Source of the DNA: Sabellastarte sp. h YS-2021
Taxonomy: Eukaryota > Annelida > Polychaeta > Sabellida > Sabellidae
Direction of reading: 5' to 3'
Length of the DNA stretch: 64,000 bases
NCBI GenBank assembly: GCA_964017235.1
Contig: OZ024936.1
Span: 17,336,496-17,400,495, forward strand
Shown here piece after piece: positions 1-9,900 of this stretch. A program made the position numbers and the translations under genes. Each line of letters opens with the position of its first letter. Positions within the stretch are counted from its first letter, which is position 1. Below the pieces are notes generated by a model. The model ran no database searches, was not told where the DNA came from, and saw only the letters and a list, made by a program, of their open reading frames with translations.

Positions 1-663
1 TCCGTTTGCAATCTTGTAAGTTAATGCCGAACCGTCCATTACCAAGCGCATCCTACAGAAGTTTTAAAATGTTTAAAATTTCCGCCTCTGATTTTGGAAC
101 TGTGGGTGAGCGCAGACAAAAGCGTCCATGTGCAGATAACTTTGTTGCTATGGTAACTGAAGCTGTGGTCCACGGTGTATATAGCGTTGTGGCTCGGTTG
201 TCTTTCATTGTAATACGGTGACATAAGTTGAGTGGAGGTAAATGGACTTTTTGCCACTGTGTCACAAGGCCACATACGAACCACAGATGGTAGGTGAAGG
301 ACAGGGTCATTTCGCCTAATGCCTTTAACCATTAATTATAGTAAGAAATCTAAAATTCGCCAGGAATGTAAAATTCGCCACCTCTAAAACCTTAGTTAAT
401 TTTATGAAGAAAATGATGTTTTGTCTTAAACTTGGTATTTTTCAGTTCAAGAAGCCTTAATTTACTATACATTCAACAAAGCTCACCTCAATTAATTAAT
501 TTTTCAACATGTGGCGAATTTCAGATAAGTGGTGAATTTTAGATTTCTTACTCTATACCGCCTGTAGTGTGAATGCTACACCAAATCTCGGAAGGTATGG
601 GGCGTCTTTGGAGGCAGCTCTGCCGCCGAGTACCGCAGGACGTCCCGCCTGTGGTGTGAAAGG
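1..663. mobile_element. Foldback/TIR element, copy A (left end off window)
   Basis: This stretch is homologous, with substitutions and small gaps, to the more complete element at 53798-54332. Shared landmarks are the GTTTAAAAT block near 70, the 'gtaactgaagctgtggtcca' block near 153, the 'gaaggacagggt' block near 295 and the right end CCGCCTGTGGTGTGA near 646. No coding capacity was recognised. A second small element (339-553) is inserted in it. The left end lies before position 1 or is eroded. Confidence 0.7.
339..553. mobile_element. TA-flanked MITE, family 1 copy 1 (nested)
   Basis: A 215-bp non-coding element with terminal inverted repeats beginning AGTAAGAAATCTAAAATTCG and ending in the reverse complement. 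It is flanked by TA on both sides (337-338 and 554-555). The homologous unoccupied sequence near 54213 (AATTATATTGCC) has a single TA there, which supports insertion with TA duplication. Further copies are at 25027-25248 and 37815-38030. TA duplication suggests mobilisation by a Tc1/mariner-type transposase; that is inference. Confidence 0.85.
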
Positions 664-1574
664 GACATTAAATAGAACTCTGTTAGTTAAAGTTCCTTTG
701 TTTTACATTATAAAACCCCCAAAGAAAGTGGTCGTGTGTAATGTACCCAGTTATCTTGAAACCCCAGTTGAGTAGAAGTGTTTTTTGCTCCCACTAAATT
801 TTGACTTTATAGTGTTGAACTCTAGTGACCTAATACATTGTACTGAATTCTAATAAGGCTGTGTCTGTGGTTCTGATTGGCTGAGAGCCACAATAAAATT
901 CATAGAAATGGTTGGTAAATTCATATAATTTGCTTATAAAATGTAAGCAGAACAGCCCATCTTTTCATTACATTATTATGTTATCGTGGAAAACTAAATG
1001 ACTATACAATTGACTCTCCTTCAAGCATACTCCACATAAAAAAGTTGCAAATATTTCCATGCATGACACATGACCCTTTAATGTTCTGAACATATTTATA
1101 AAAATGAAATCTGTGTTTTTTTAAGTTTGATGATTTTAATAAGTAATGTGGAAAAGCAGTGTTTGGTGTTGTGTGAGGAATTGTATTTTTTACCCACAAG
1201 TCTAGCCAATCTGCTTTTATTGATGCCACAGGAATGAAGCAATCTTGCTTTGTGGTTTTTGTTTGTCCCAGAGGTTTACTGAAGGGGGTTTGTTTTGGCA
1301 TATTAAGTGACGCCTTTCCACCCCTCTTCCCCCCTCCCTACAAACCCCTGCTACTAAAAGAGTATTTTCCCAATGCGAAGCTGTTACCATAGCAACGTGA
1401 AGAGATTCTTTTATAACACACTGTTGCATTGGATCAGAAGTTACCAAAAAATAAATCAGAAAGGAGTATTGCCGGCACCTTAGTTATCTGAACACCAAGT
1501 CTGTCAATTTCAATAATTTCTTAGTTTTCTGTCTATGTGATAGAACATAAGCGGCAAGTACACCATGCGCAAAC
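664..1574. other. Non-coding sequence, no gene recognised
   Basis: Short open frames only, none with recognisable domains. A stretch near 860-930 (TTCTGATTGGCTGAGAGCCA) loosely resembles one near 23870-23920, so an old dispersed repeat may be present. Nothing else is supported. Confidence 0.6.
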
Positions 1575-1806
1575 CTGGGCAATCTCAATCTCATACTCAA
1601 ATGTAATCCCTATAATTTAGGATTTAAACTCTAAATTGGAGTTTATACTGAAAGTCATATTTGAGTATAAACTCAAACTCAGATATAATGCCTACTCTTA
1701 AGTAAGTTCATGTGTATATTTAAACTCAGGCTCATTATTTAGGGTTTATGTTTAAGTGACTCACTTAAAGTGAGTGAGTGTGAGATTTTTTGTGAATACT
1801 AGCCCT
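1575..1806. mobile_element. CTCA-rich MITE, family 2 copy 1 (eroded)
   Basis: Left part 'aatctcaatctcatactcaa' and right part 'gagtgagtgtgagatttttt' form an imperfect inverted repeat. The internal sequence (TGTAATCCCTATAATTTAGG, then TTAAACTC-rich) matches 37505-37800. It is a non-autonomous dispersed repeat; no target duplication is clear. Confidence 0.55.
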
Positions 1807-1935
1807 GGTTACTTTGATGAAAATGAAACATAACTATGAAAATGATTATTATGGATAACAACAAAATTACCTAAATACATTTTTAAATTTGATTGCAACT
1901 GAGGATAAATATATATGTTGTATTGAATGTAGATA

Positions 1936-2072
1936 ACTGTTGAATGTATACATTCAACGGGTCAAACCGTTGAATGTATAGATTCAATCGGCAAACTGTT
2001 GAATGTATACATTCAATGGCTCAGCTGTGGAATGTATAGATTCAATGGGTGAAACTGTTGAATGTGTACATT
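1936..2072. repeat. Iterated palindromes, left end of Ginger-like element
   Basis: Five imperfect copies of a roughly 20-bp palindrome of the form GTTGAATGTATACATTCAAC follow the terminal inverted repeat, spaced about 25-30 bp apart. A matching set of five sits inside the right end. Likely transposase-binding sites by position and symmetry; this is inference. Confidence 0.8.
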
Positions 2073-2298
2073 CAATGGCTCAGGGCATGGAATGTGGAAA
2101 TAATTTATAGTTGATAAGTTTATTGGAAGTATGAACATCAATAACACTTATTCCAAATACATGAAATAATTTACATTTAATTGGTGAAGAAAATTAATTT
2201 ACACTGACAAGTAACACCAATACAAGTGAGTATTACTATGTATCTGGGTATACATAAATAGCATTGTCCATGTATTATTGTCCATTATATTGTGGAAA

Positions 2299-4075
2299 TT
2301 ACTTATTACTGCACGTCATACTTTTGTGACACCTGCTGTTGCACAAAAGTTGTTGCCTTCTACACTTGCACCTCCCTGCATGGCATCCAGTTTTACAGTT
2401 ACACTGAATGAACCCTTGCCCAGTTGCTACAGACTCTTCAGTTACAGCTGCACGTAAGCTTAAAACACGGTCAGGGATGCTATCACTTTGAAGTAATTTC
2501 TGGGCACACTTTTCCACTTGGCCCAGTGAAAACTGCTTGTCAATGCATCCCACAGAGGTACCAATTTTGAGCTTTCTGTCATCAACACTCATCACAACTC
2601 CAATGAGATTGGCTGGATCAGCACGCCCACGATCTACACGAGGAATGGTTACCCTCACATTGTCTCCAATATCCAGAGGTTGGAGTGAAGATCGACAACT
2701 TTCTACCATTTTCTTTGCTTGTTTTTCCTGGGCCTGGTGTACAGCTTTCCTTTTCACACTTCGTCTTGTTGTCAAGGCACAGAGATGACACTCCCCAACT
2801 ATAGAACATTCACCATGCACAACCCTGGAACATGTGCTACAGACAACTGCATCAAACACTGCTGAATCACAGATATTGCATACTGCAGCATCAGCCTCAA
2901 TGATGATTTCTGTGGAATCTGCTGTGTTGTCTGTGACTATGGCTGTCTGTGGATCAATCACAGGCTCCTCTGGTTCTTCAGCAGCCTCTTCTATATTCTG
3001 TCCTGGGTCGGCCTCAGTCACATTGGCATCTGTGTTCAACTCCTCAACCATGATGGCCTGCAGATCTTCTTCTGTAGAAATCATGTGAAGGACTTCCTTT
3101 GGGAGTGATGAAGAAGTGAGGCCGATACTTGCTGGATTGCCATAAACAGCTTCACACGGAGACATGTTGAGCCTTGAATGGTGAGAACTGTTCTTCTGAA
3201 ACTGCACAAATCTCAAGCCCTGGGTCCAGTTAGTTGAGTTGTTGTCACGCATCCAGTACACCAGTTGCTTGTGCACTTCATCATTGGCCTTCTCCACACT
3301 CCCCTGGGACTGTGGGTGGCGAGGTCTACCATGAACCAGTTTCAGATCTGGCCAGAGAGTTGTGAGTTCAGTTATAATTTTATTTACAAACTCACGACCA
3401 TTGTCTGACTGGAGAATGTTTGGTGCACCATTTGTCATCAAGAAGATATCTAGCAGAGTGGTTGCTACATCAATGGCTGACTTGCGCTCCAAAGGTCGAA
3501 GGTGGATAAACTTGGTAAAGTGATCTTGGTAGTTCAGGATCCACTTAAAGTTGCCATCTGGTTGACTCTGCATGTCGATTAGATCCACTTGACCCCTGGA
3601 ATTCATGTCTGATGACCGGATGGGCTTCACCACAATGCTTCTGCTGTTGGCTCTGTTGCGTCATCTTTCACACTCTTCACAGAAGGAGATGAACAGCGTC
3701 ACAGCTTCTTGGGTGATGTTGGCATAGCGTTTCTTCAAATGGGCCAGCATCTTGTTGATACCATGTTCCTTGCTGGATATGGACCTCCTGCATCTTGTCA
3801 TACAGTTCTTCATTGGTGACAAAGTAGAGAATGGGATCAGCCTCAGTATTCCTCTTCTTAATCAGCTTCTCAACATCACCAATGGTAAGAATGTCAAAGC
3901 GTTTCACAGCATTGTACTCACTGGAAGATTTTTGAACTTGTTTACTCCTGGCAACTTTCACTAAGTCCAAAAACTCACTATATCTTTCAGCAGATAAAGA
4001 TGTTAAATTCTTCTTCTTTGCATCAAAGGAAGAAAGCCACCTCTCTAAAAATGCCTGTGATCTTAATGTTGCCAT
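2299..4075 (-). pseudogene. Ginger-type integrase transposase, broken
   Basis: The minus-strand coding region starts at 4075 (MATLRSQ) and ends at 2299. N-terminal part: a helical region, then an HHCC zinc-binding domain whose last cysteine pair reads FCEECE just before 3663. Core: an integrase (rve) domain with candidate catalytic D in QVDLIDMQ, D in QSDNGREF and E in SQGSVEKAN. C-terminal part: an acidic linker, a PHD-like Cys/His cluster (CNICD...CSTCSRVVHGEC...CHLC) and a terminal Cys-rich block (CNCKTGCHAGRCKCRR...CNSRCHKSMTC), an arrangement I associate with integrase-like proteins annotated as KRAB-A domain-containing 2. Two breaks: a one-base frame change around 3771-3780 between the two zinc histidines, and an in-frame TGA (3661-3663) between the HHCC domain and the core. 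The remaining open frame from 3633 retains the whole catalytic core but no zinc-binding domain. Confidence 0.88.
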
Positions 4076-4099
4076 GATGATACTGAATGAAGCTACTCT

Positions 4100-4790
4100 C
4101 AAACAGGTCACTATTTATAGTAGTTGTAGGGATGATCAAAAGAAAAAGTCTTCTATTGAAGTGTTAGCAGGGGCTCAAAGAAGAAGAATCTTTTAGGATT
4201 AAAGACTTTATAAACATAAAGAGTTCCCTTTAATCTACACACATTAAAACAATTGCTGTGATAATCAAAGCAAATAACAAAGAGAGACAGTTCAAGCCTG
4301 AGTAATCTTTTGATCACTGATTACAGAAAAAGTTGTCACCTGAGTACCTCTTTAATGCTCTCCAAATTTGTGGGTGATAGTTTACAGTTAATCCATGAAA
4401 GAGGATCACAGAGGTGCAATTGCAATTAGTCTTACCACACCAAGAAACACAAGAGCATTGGGGTTCATTGTGATTATGTAATTGGAAAATAGATTAATAT
4501 TTCTTGTTCTTTTTCATCCTTTACCAAATATTTAAACAATAATACACTATAGTACACTATACTAATAAACTCATAACTACATTTAACTTTTATATTAGTA
4601 AAAATGCATCATTAATTCATAAAATATAATATTAAATTAAATAGGTTTTATAATAGTATTAACATTGCATCATTAATTTATACAATATAAATATTAAACT
4701 AAATAAGTTTTACATAAATATTAAACTGTTTAGGGACTACTTATAAAAATCATAATATTTTAAGAACTTATACACATTCAATGATCATAA
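4100..4790. other. AT-rich non-coding part of the Ginger-like element
   Basis: Upstream of the transposase start. Very AT-rich from about 4480, with short internal repeats (GCATCATTAATTYATAMAATATAA occurs twice near 4608 and 4668). It may contain the transposase promoter, but no motif is convincing. Confidence 0.5.
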
Positions 4791-4791
4791 C

Positions 4792-4935
4792 TGTTGAATG
4801 TACACATTCCACAGCCCAACTGTTGAATGTACACATTCAATGGCTATTTGCTGTTGAATGTGTACATTCAACACCTAGGCCATTGAATGTATACATTCAA
4901 CACTTGGGCCATTGAATCTATACATTCAACAGTTA
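4792..4935. repeat. Iterated palindromes, right end of Ginger-like element
   Basis: Five imperfect palindromes of the GTTGAATGTAYACATTCAAC type, mirroring the five at the left end, immediately inside the right terminal inverted repeat. Confidence 0.8.
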
Positions 4936-4953
4936 TCTACATTCAATACAACA

Positions 4954-5582
4954 TATACACTCCAAGTTTGTAAAATGAACAAGTTAACTTTTTTTTTTGG
5001 TAAACAGGAGGAGGGAGTTTTTACTATTGTAAAAGTCATCTGGATGTCACATAATGACATAGTTGCAATGGTCTTTGGTGTGTTGTCTCATTTACAATAA
5101 ACAAGTGACAATTTTCTGTAAAAATTTAACAACCAATTAACCCTAAATCGTTTTTATTTATCACTTTGAAACACATTTAACAGCACATTTTGTCATTTTC
5201 TTTGAAAGTTTCATCACAATCCATGCAGTAATAAGGGGGATATATTAAGTTGAAAATTTAGAGTAAAAAGTAATTATTTGTAAACAATACTTGATGATGA
5301 TATATTAAATGGAAGCCAGTCAGTCAATTCATAATATGTTCTTTAACCTTCCTATAAAGTGTTGTTAAAATACTATATGCCTGAATTTTTTCTTTTACTT
5401 TTTTTCATTCAATAACTTAAACTCACAAGTTAATACATGGCACTATTTAACATATTTTAAGGGCTTTGACCTTCTCTAGGCCACATTTATGTCTTGTGTT
5501 GTTCCCTGAAATTACTTTTAAGAATAATATTCAAAGGCAAAATATAGCTTGTGCCCAAAAATACTAAAATTTGATTGTTGAT
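4954..5582. other. Non-coding sequence, nothing recognised
   Basis: AT-rich flank of the transposon with no convincing open frame, RNA gene or repeat. Confidence 0.55.
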
Positions 5583-5595
5583 TTGTGCACATTCA

Positions 5596-5817
5596 GGGGG
5601 CTCGGTGGTGTAGCGGTTAGAGTTCTCGCCTCCAACCTCTGAGGCTGCCGGTTCAAATCTCGGGCCGGGCGCTTCATGTTGGAAAGTTGGTAGTTACTTG
5701 CCGATGCCCGGTGGTTTACAGTGCAGTATGCACCGGTTTCCTCCACCTGTAAATTACCCGTCACAATATGACCCTGGCTGTTGGAACGCGACGTAAAACA
5801 ACAAATAAATCTAAATC
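5596..5817 (+). mobile_element. tRNA-derived SINE, type 1, with target duplication
   Basis: The head has RNA polymerase III-like promoter boxes: box A-like GGTGTAGCGGTTAGAG and box B-like GGTTCAAATC. The body contains AAAGTTGGTAGTTACTTGCC and GTTTACAGTGCAG. The tail contains ATATGACCCTGGCTGTTGGA and ends in AAATAAATC. A perfect 13-bp target duplication, TTGTGCACATTCA, flanks it (5583-5595 and 5818-5830). Homologous copies are at 43391-43620 and 57202-57429. It could belong to one of the SINE families described as widespread in molluscs, such as RUDI, but this cannot be tested here. Confidence 0.9.
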
Positions 5818-5830
5818 TTGTGCACATTCA

Positions 5831-6800
5831 CTCGATGGCAGTCACTTTCTTAATGTAGAATTTGATTATCTGACAGTAATTATTTCCATTTGAGAATCTT
5901 TGCCAGCTTGGTATTCATTATGTTTCTTCTTACCACCTGTCATGATGTAACCAATATAATGTCTGAAAAGGCATGATATAACGTATTTATCCATATAAAC
6001 GCCCCCAGAGGGATGCGTTTTTCAAGGGGGGGGCACTATTACAGAGAAAAAAAATTAACTCTAGAGTTGGCAATGGGCGATACTGGACAGCCTTGATCTC
6101 ACTTACTAGCATGAATAAAAAAATGGTGGGACAGCTTAAAATATTAGAAATTAACCTTAAATCTGAAGAAATTATAAACTTTTATCTTATATTTTTGCAG
6201 ATTTTAATGTTTTTGTGATCAAAACTGTCATGTTTTGTTGCCATTTTGTTCACGTAAGTGGTATTCGATGGGGGAAGTACTAAAACACATCTTTTTTCAC
6301 AATCCTAGAATCGCAAAGATGCTGGCTGTTGAGAGGGATGTAAAACCCCGAAATGTGAACTTTGCAAAGGTTGAGGGGGGGGGGGGGGGGGGGGGGGTAA
6401 TAGGGAGGGAACATTTGTACCTTTTCAGAGTAAAAGTCAAAGTTAGGGTTTAATGTCCCGTTCAACAACCAGTCCAGAGCATTGTCACATGTGGAACGAA
6501 TGCTACTCAATTAACAGCATTAATTTACATTTATGTAAAGTCTTGTTGAAGGCTCAAGTTACTTTGTGTTTAGCGAAAAGTTTCACTTCAGATGATGAAG
6601 TTTCAGTTTATATAATGTACTCATACATGTACTGGCTTTTACAGTAGCATACAGCTAAAAGAGAGAGTCTCGGATAATCTTGTATCTCCTTACATGTATG
6701 AGTCCTTTATGAATACCGAACATCTGTGTGTATGTTTGAAACAGACGTCATGCAAATTTGAGCCTTAAGCTAGGCTACATTTAGAGATGTGTTTTTACAG
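5831..6800. other. Upstream non-coding sequence; first exon of the Nrx-IV gene not found
   Basis: Contains a 23-base G run (6375-6397) and an antisense SINE tail (about 6428-6500, AAAGTCAAAGTTAGGGTTTA and GTCCCGTTCAACA). The Nrx-IV coding sequence needs an upstream exon ending with one base of a split codon and supplying a signal peptide. No frame here offers a Met-led hydrophobic peptide ending at a plausible donor. Confidence 0.5.
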
Positions 6801-6953
6801 AGCAACAGTCTGTGATTGACATCACAGAGCCATGTCGCTATCCAGTCGCTGTGGGTTTGGAGAAAGAATACATTCCCGACCATAACATCTGGGCCACCTC
6901 CGAGACCAACCGTGAAAGGGGACCAAAGTACGGTCGCCTCCGGGGATGGCAAG
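6801..6953 (+). CDS. Nrx-IV: Nrx-IV exon 1 (first visible): discoidin domain start
   Basis: Acceptor TTTTTACAG, donor AAG|GTTAGT. Starts with two bases completing a codon and ends with one base of the next. Encodes [18 protein letters not shown]...IWATSE, the typical opening of an F5/8C domain with its first cysteine. Confidence 0.93.
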
Positions 6954-9900
6954 GTTAGTACCTTTCTGGTGTTCCATTGTCTGAGTCAATATGGCATTTT
7001 AATCTGACTGATGATTTATCCATAACCAATTACTTGCATTACTTTATGGCTTTATTGGTTAATATAACCATACTCTTTCCAAGACTTAAAAGCGCTTGTA
7101 GGTTGCTCATGTTTAGATTGTGTTTAATGCCAGTTTTATGGAAAAACCTCCGGAAATTGTATTTTACATCCAGGGTACTTAGATACATGGATCCCTTGGT
7201 TTTCACAAACCATTTTTTCCCACTCACCTAATCCCCATCCCCTGCATGGTATTGTGTATTAAAGTGTCTTTACAGAAAATGTATTTTTAACTCTTTTTGT
7301 TTTAAGATTAGTAGCTATGAATCTCCTTTGGTTCTAAAGATGGAGTATCTTGACCTCTTATCTGTCAGTTTAGCATTCTACGGTGAGGTCTTTTTGCCAA
7401 AAAACCCGTTAAAGTTATTTTGTCCAAAGTACCAAAATTGTATAGCTCTTCTGTCTAAAATACCAAGGATTAAAGTCTTCCTGTGAAAAATGTGATCTGT
7501 CCCATGAAGCCTTTCTGTCCAAAAGGCCAATTTATAAAGTCTTTCTGTCTCAAAATATGAAACGTCTGGAGCCCTTTTTGTCGTAGAAAATAATAAACAT
7601 GTCACAGGTCTTGCAGCCTTTCTGTCTAAAAAGTTTTTGAACACATTTGAACCCATTTCTTTTAGCCCTTTAATAAAAAAATCCCCTGTATCTTTTGCCA
7701 CATGCTTTTACACATATTTAGGAGGGGGAGCATGGACAGCAGGCGTCCCAAACAACATGCAGCATATTGGCGTGGATCTGGGTTACAGACAGGTGGTCAC
7801 TGGTGTGGCCACACAGGGCAGGCGGGGCAGTTTTGAGTATGTGACTGAATACTATGTGGAGTTCTCCACTGACAACAAAACCTGGAACATCTATACCAAC
7901 AGATATGGCACTCCTATGGTAAGTGTTACCGATGGTTTAGCGACTACAGATCATTCAAATTATACTGTAGGGTTGATAGTCAGCACGGCAGTTGAACCAA
8001 AGGTTTAGTACGTTGTAATACACTTGAATTGGAAACAGGGATTAAGGATGTTATACTGCACTGTGGAACCTATGCTTTAGTGGTGATGTGAACAGTAAAC
8101 CCAGCTTTCAGTTTTGTGATGATTCTTCATCAAAACAATTCAAATATATATATTTAAAGAAATGTATCACCCTAACTTTATACTGGGTAAAAGTGAAGCT
8201 AACTCACTTCATAATATCTTGTGAAAGGCATATCTGGTTATTAATTAAAAAAATTTAAGTTCTTTGTTGGAATACTGTTTTATCAACATTTCTTCCTTTA
8301 TACTACCACAGATGTTTGAAGGCAATTATGACGATGATACAGTTGTGCGTAGAAACCTGACCTATCCTGTGGTGGCCCGTTACGTGAGAATCAACCCACA
8401 GAGATGGCACCAGTTTATCTCCTTGAGAATAGAAATCTACGGCTGCAGGTTTGGTGAGTGAGATGTTGCCAGATTTCATTTGTTTTAATTTTATTTGGGA
8501 GTATTTAGTTATACGTTAGAGCTCTGATTGTTTTGAGAAAGCCATTGTCATATTTGCTTCGTTGTTACATCTGATGGTTTAACACTAAAACATGAGTAGC
8601 TGGAGTTGATTCTCTTGCACATTGTTAGCCCTTAGATACATCTTTAAGTTTGAAGCAACAAAGCTGCTAAGACAACCTTTCTGATGTATAATAAAAATTA
8701 ACCGAATGTATATGTTAAGAAGAGTATGTGTAATCGAGGAACACAAGTTTGCCCTAAAATGGTCAGAAAATTTGCGTATTTCCTGAAAACTGTCGGGGAT
8801 ATGCATATTTACAGAGGTTAACACCATATCTACACATATTCCCTAAAGTGAAGATTAATGAATATGTGTTACTGTCCGAATCCAGGTAATTCTGAACTGA
8901 CCAATACTGTTTTGGTCGTACAGCAAATCTGCATTTCCATTGTAACATATTGCATTTTATCATGTTTAACAGAAAATTAATAATATTAAGGTTAAGCAGT
9001 GGGTTACTTGTAACTTGATTGCAAAATATTACCTAGCATGTATATGTATAGTAAATAATTATCTGTAAGTTTCCACTTTGTTTTGCCCACCAGATGGTGA
9101 GAGTGCCACATTTAATGGAGCCAGTCGCATCACTTACGATATCAGCGGGGTCAACCAATACGTTCAGACCCGGTCGGACCATCTCAAAATGAGGTTCAGA
9201 ACTAACGAGGCCACAGGACTGCTGCTCTATGCAGACGGCAACCAAGGCGACTACTTCATATTGGAAATGATGCGAGGAAAGCTCTACTTTCACATAGATC
9301 TGGGTGAGTTCTTAGGATGTCATAGCAACAGGGTGTGATATTAATAATGAGTTGTCCTGTTCAGTTCCAGCAGTTTCATGGTCAGTCTTATAAGTTTATT
9401 GTTTTAACTGTTTAATTGTATCCACCGGAAGCATCCGGTGGATACTTTGGTTTAACGTCCACTACGCCGCCGCCGCGCGTAGAGAGATTTTCGGCGTTAA
9501 CGCTCTAAGAGGAAAACAACAGCAGCTAGGCTCACCAAATTTGCAGGATATCTTCATTGGGGGTTATAAGCTTCTCTGGGAAGGAAAATAGCCTCATTCT
9601 GAAAGACAAGATGGCCGCCACGGGCATTTCTTTGAAAATAATCTACATTTTTCTACTGGCTGTTCCTCATAGGTAGAAGGTTGAATCTCTTCATAGGTGA
9701 TATGTATGACACATATACATGTCCTCTACAACCTTGCACACATTTGACCTTGAAGCTCCTAATTCAAGGTCATCCACGGAGTGCCGAAGTAACCCACATA
9801 GCGGACTTTAAAAGTGCCTATATCTCCCTTATTATTAGTCCTAGAGGTTTGCAATGTGAAGCCAACCTATAGGAAATCATGTGTTGCAAATCTTCTGATG

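Larger units (their letters stand above)
1916..4953. mobile_element. Ginger-like DNA transposon, complete ends
   Basis: Seen: the left end TGTTGTATTGAATGTAGATA (from 1916) is the exact reverse complement of the right end (to 4953). TATA flanks both sides (1912-1915 and 4954-4957) as a 4-bp target duplication. The 3,038-bp element carries a minus-strand integrase-type transposase and iterated palindromes inside both ends. Known: Ginger elements are cut-and-paste transposons whose transposase resembles Ty3/gypsy integrase, with TG...CA ends and 4-bp duplications. Inference: this copy is non-autonomous, because its transposase frame is broken, but the well-matched ends suggest fairly recent insertion. 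Confidence 0.9.

Noticed and set aside
569..775. 68-codon open frame
   Set aside because: It falls in the right end of the foldback element, which is non-coding in its other copy.
6235..6453. Candidate first exon of the Nrx-IV gene
   Set aside because: The peptide is not a signal peptide and the frame runs through the 23-base G tract.
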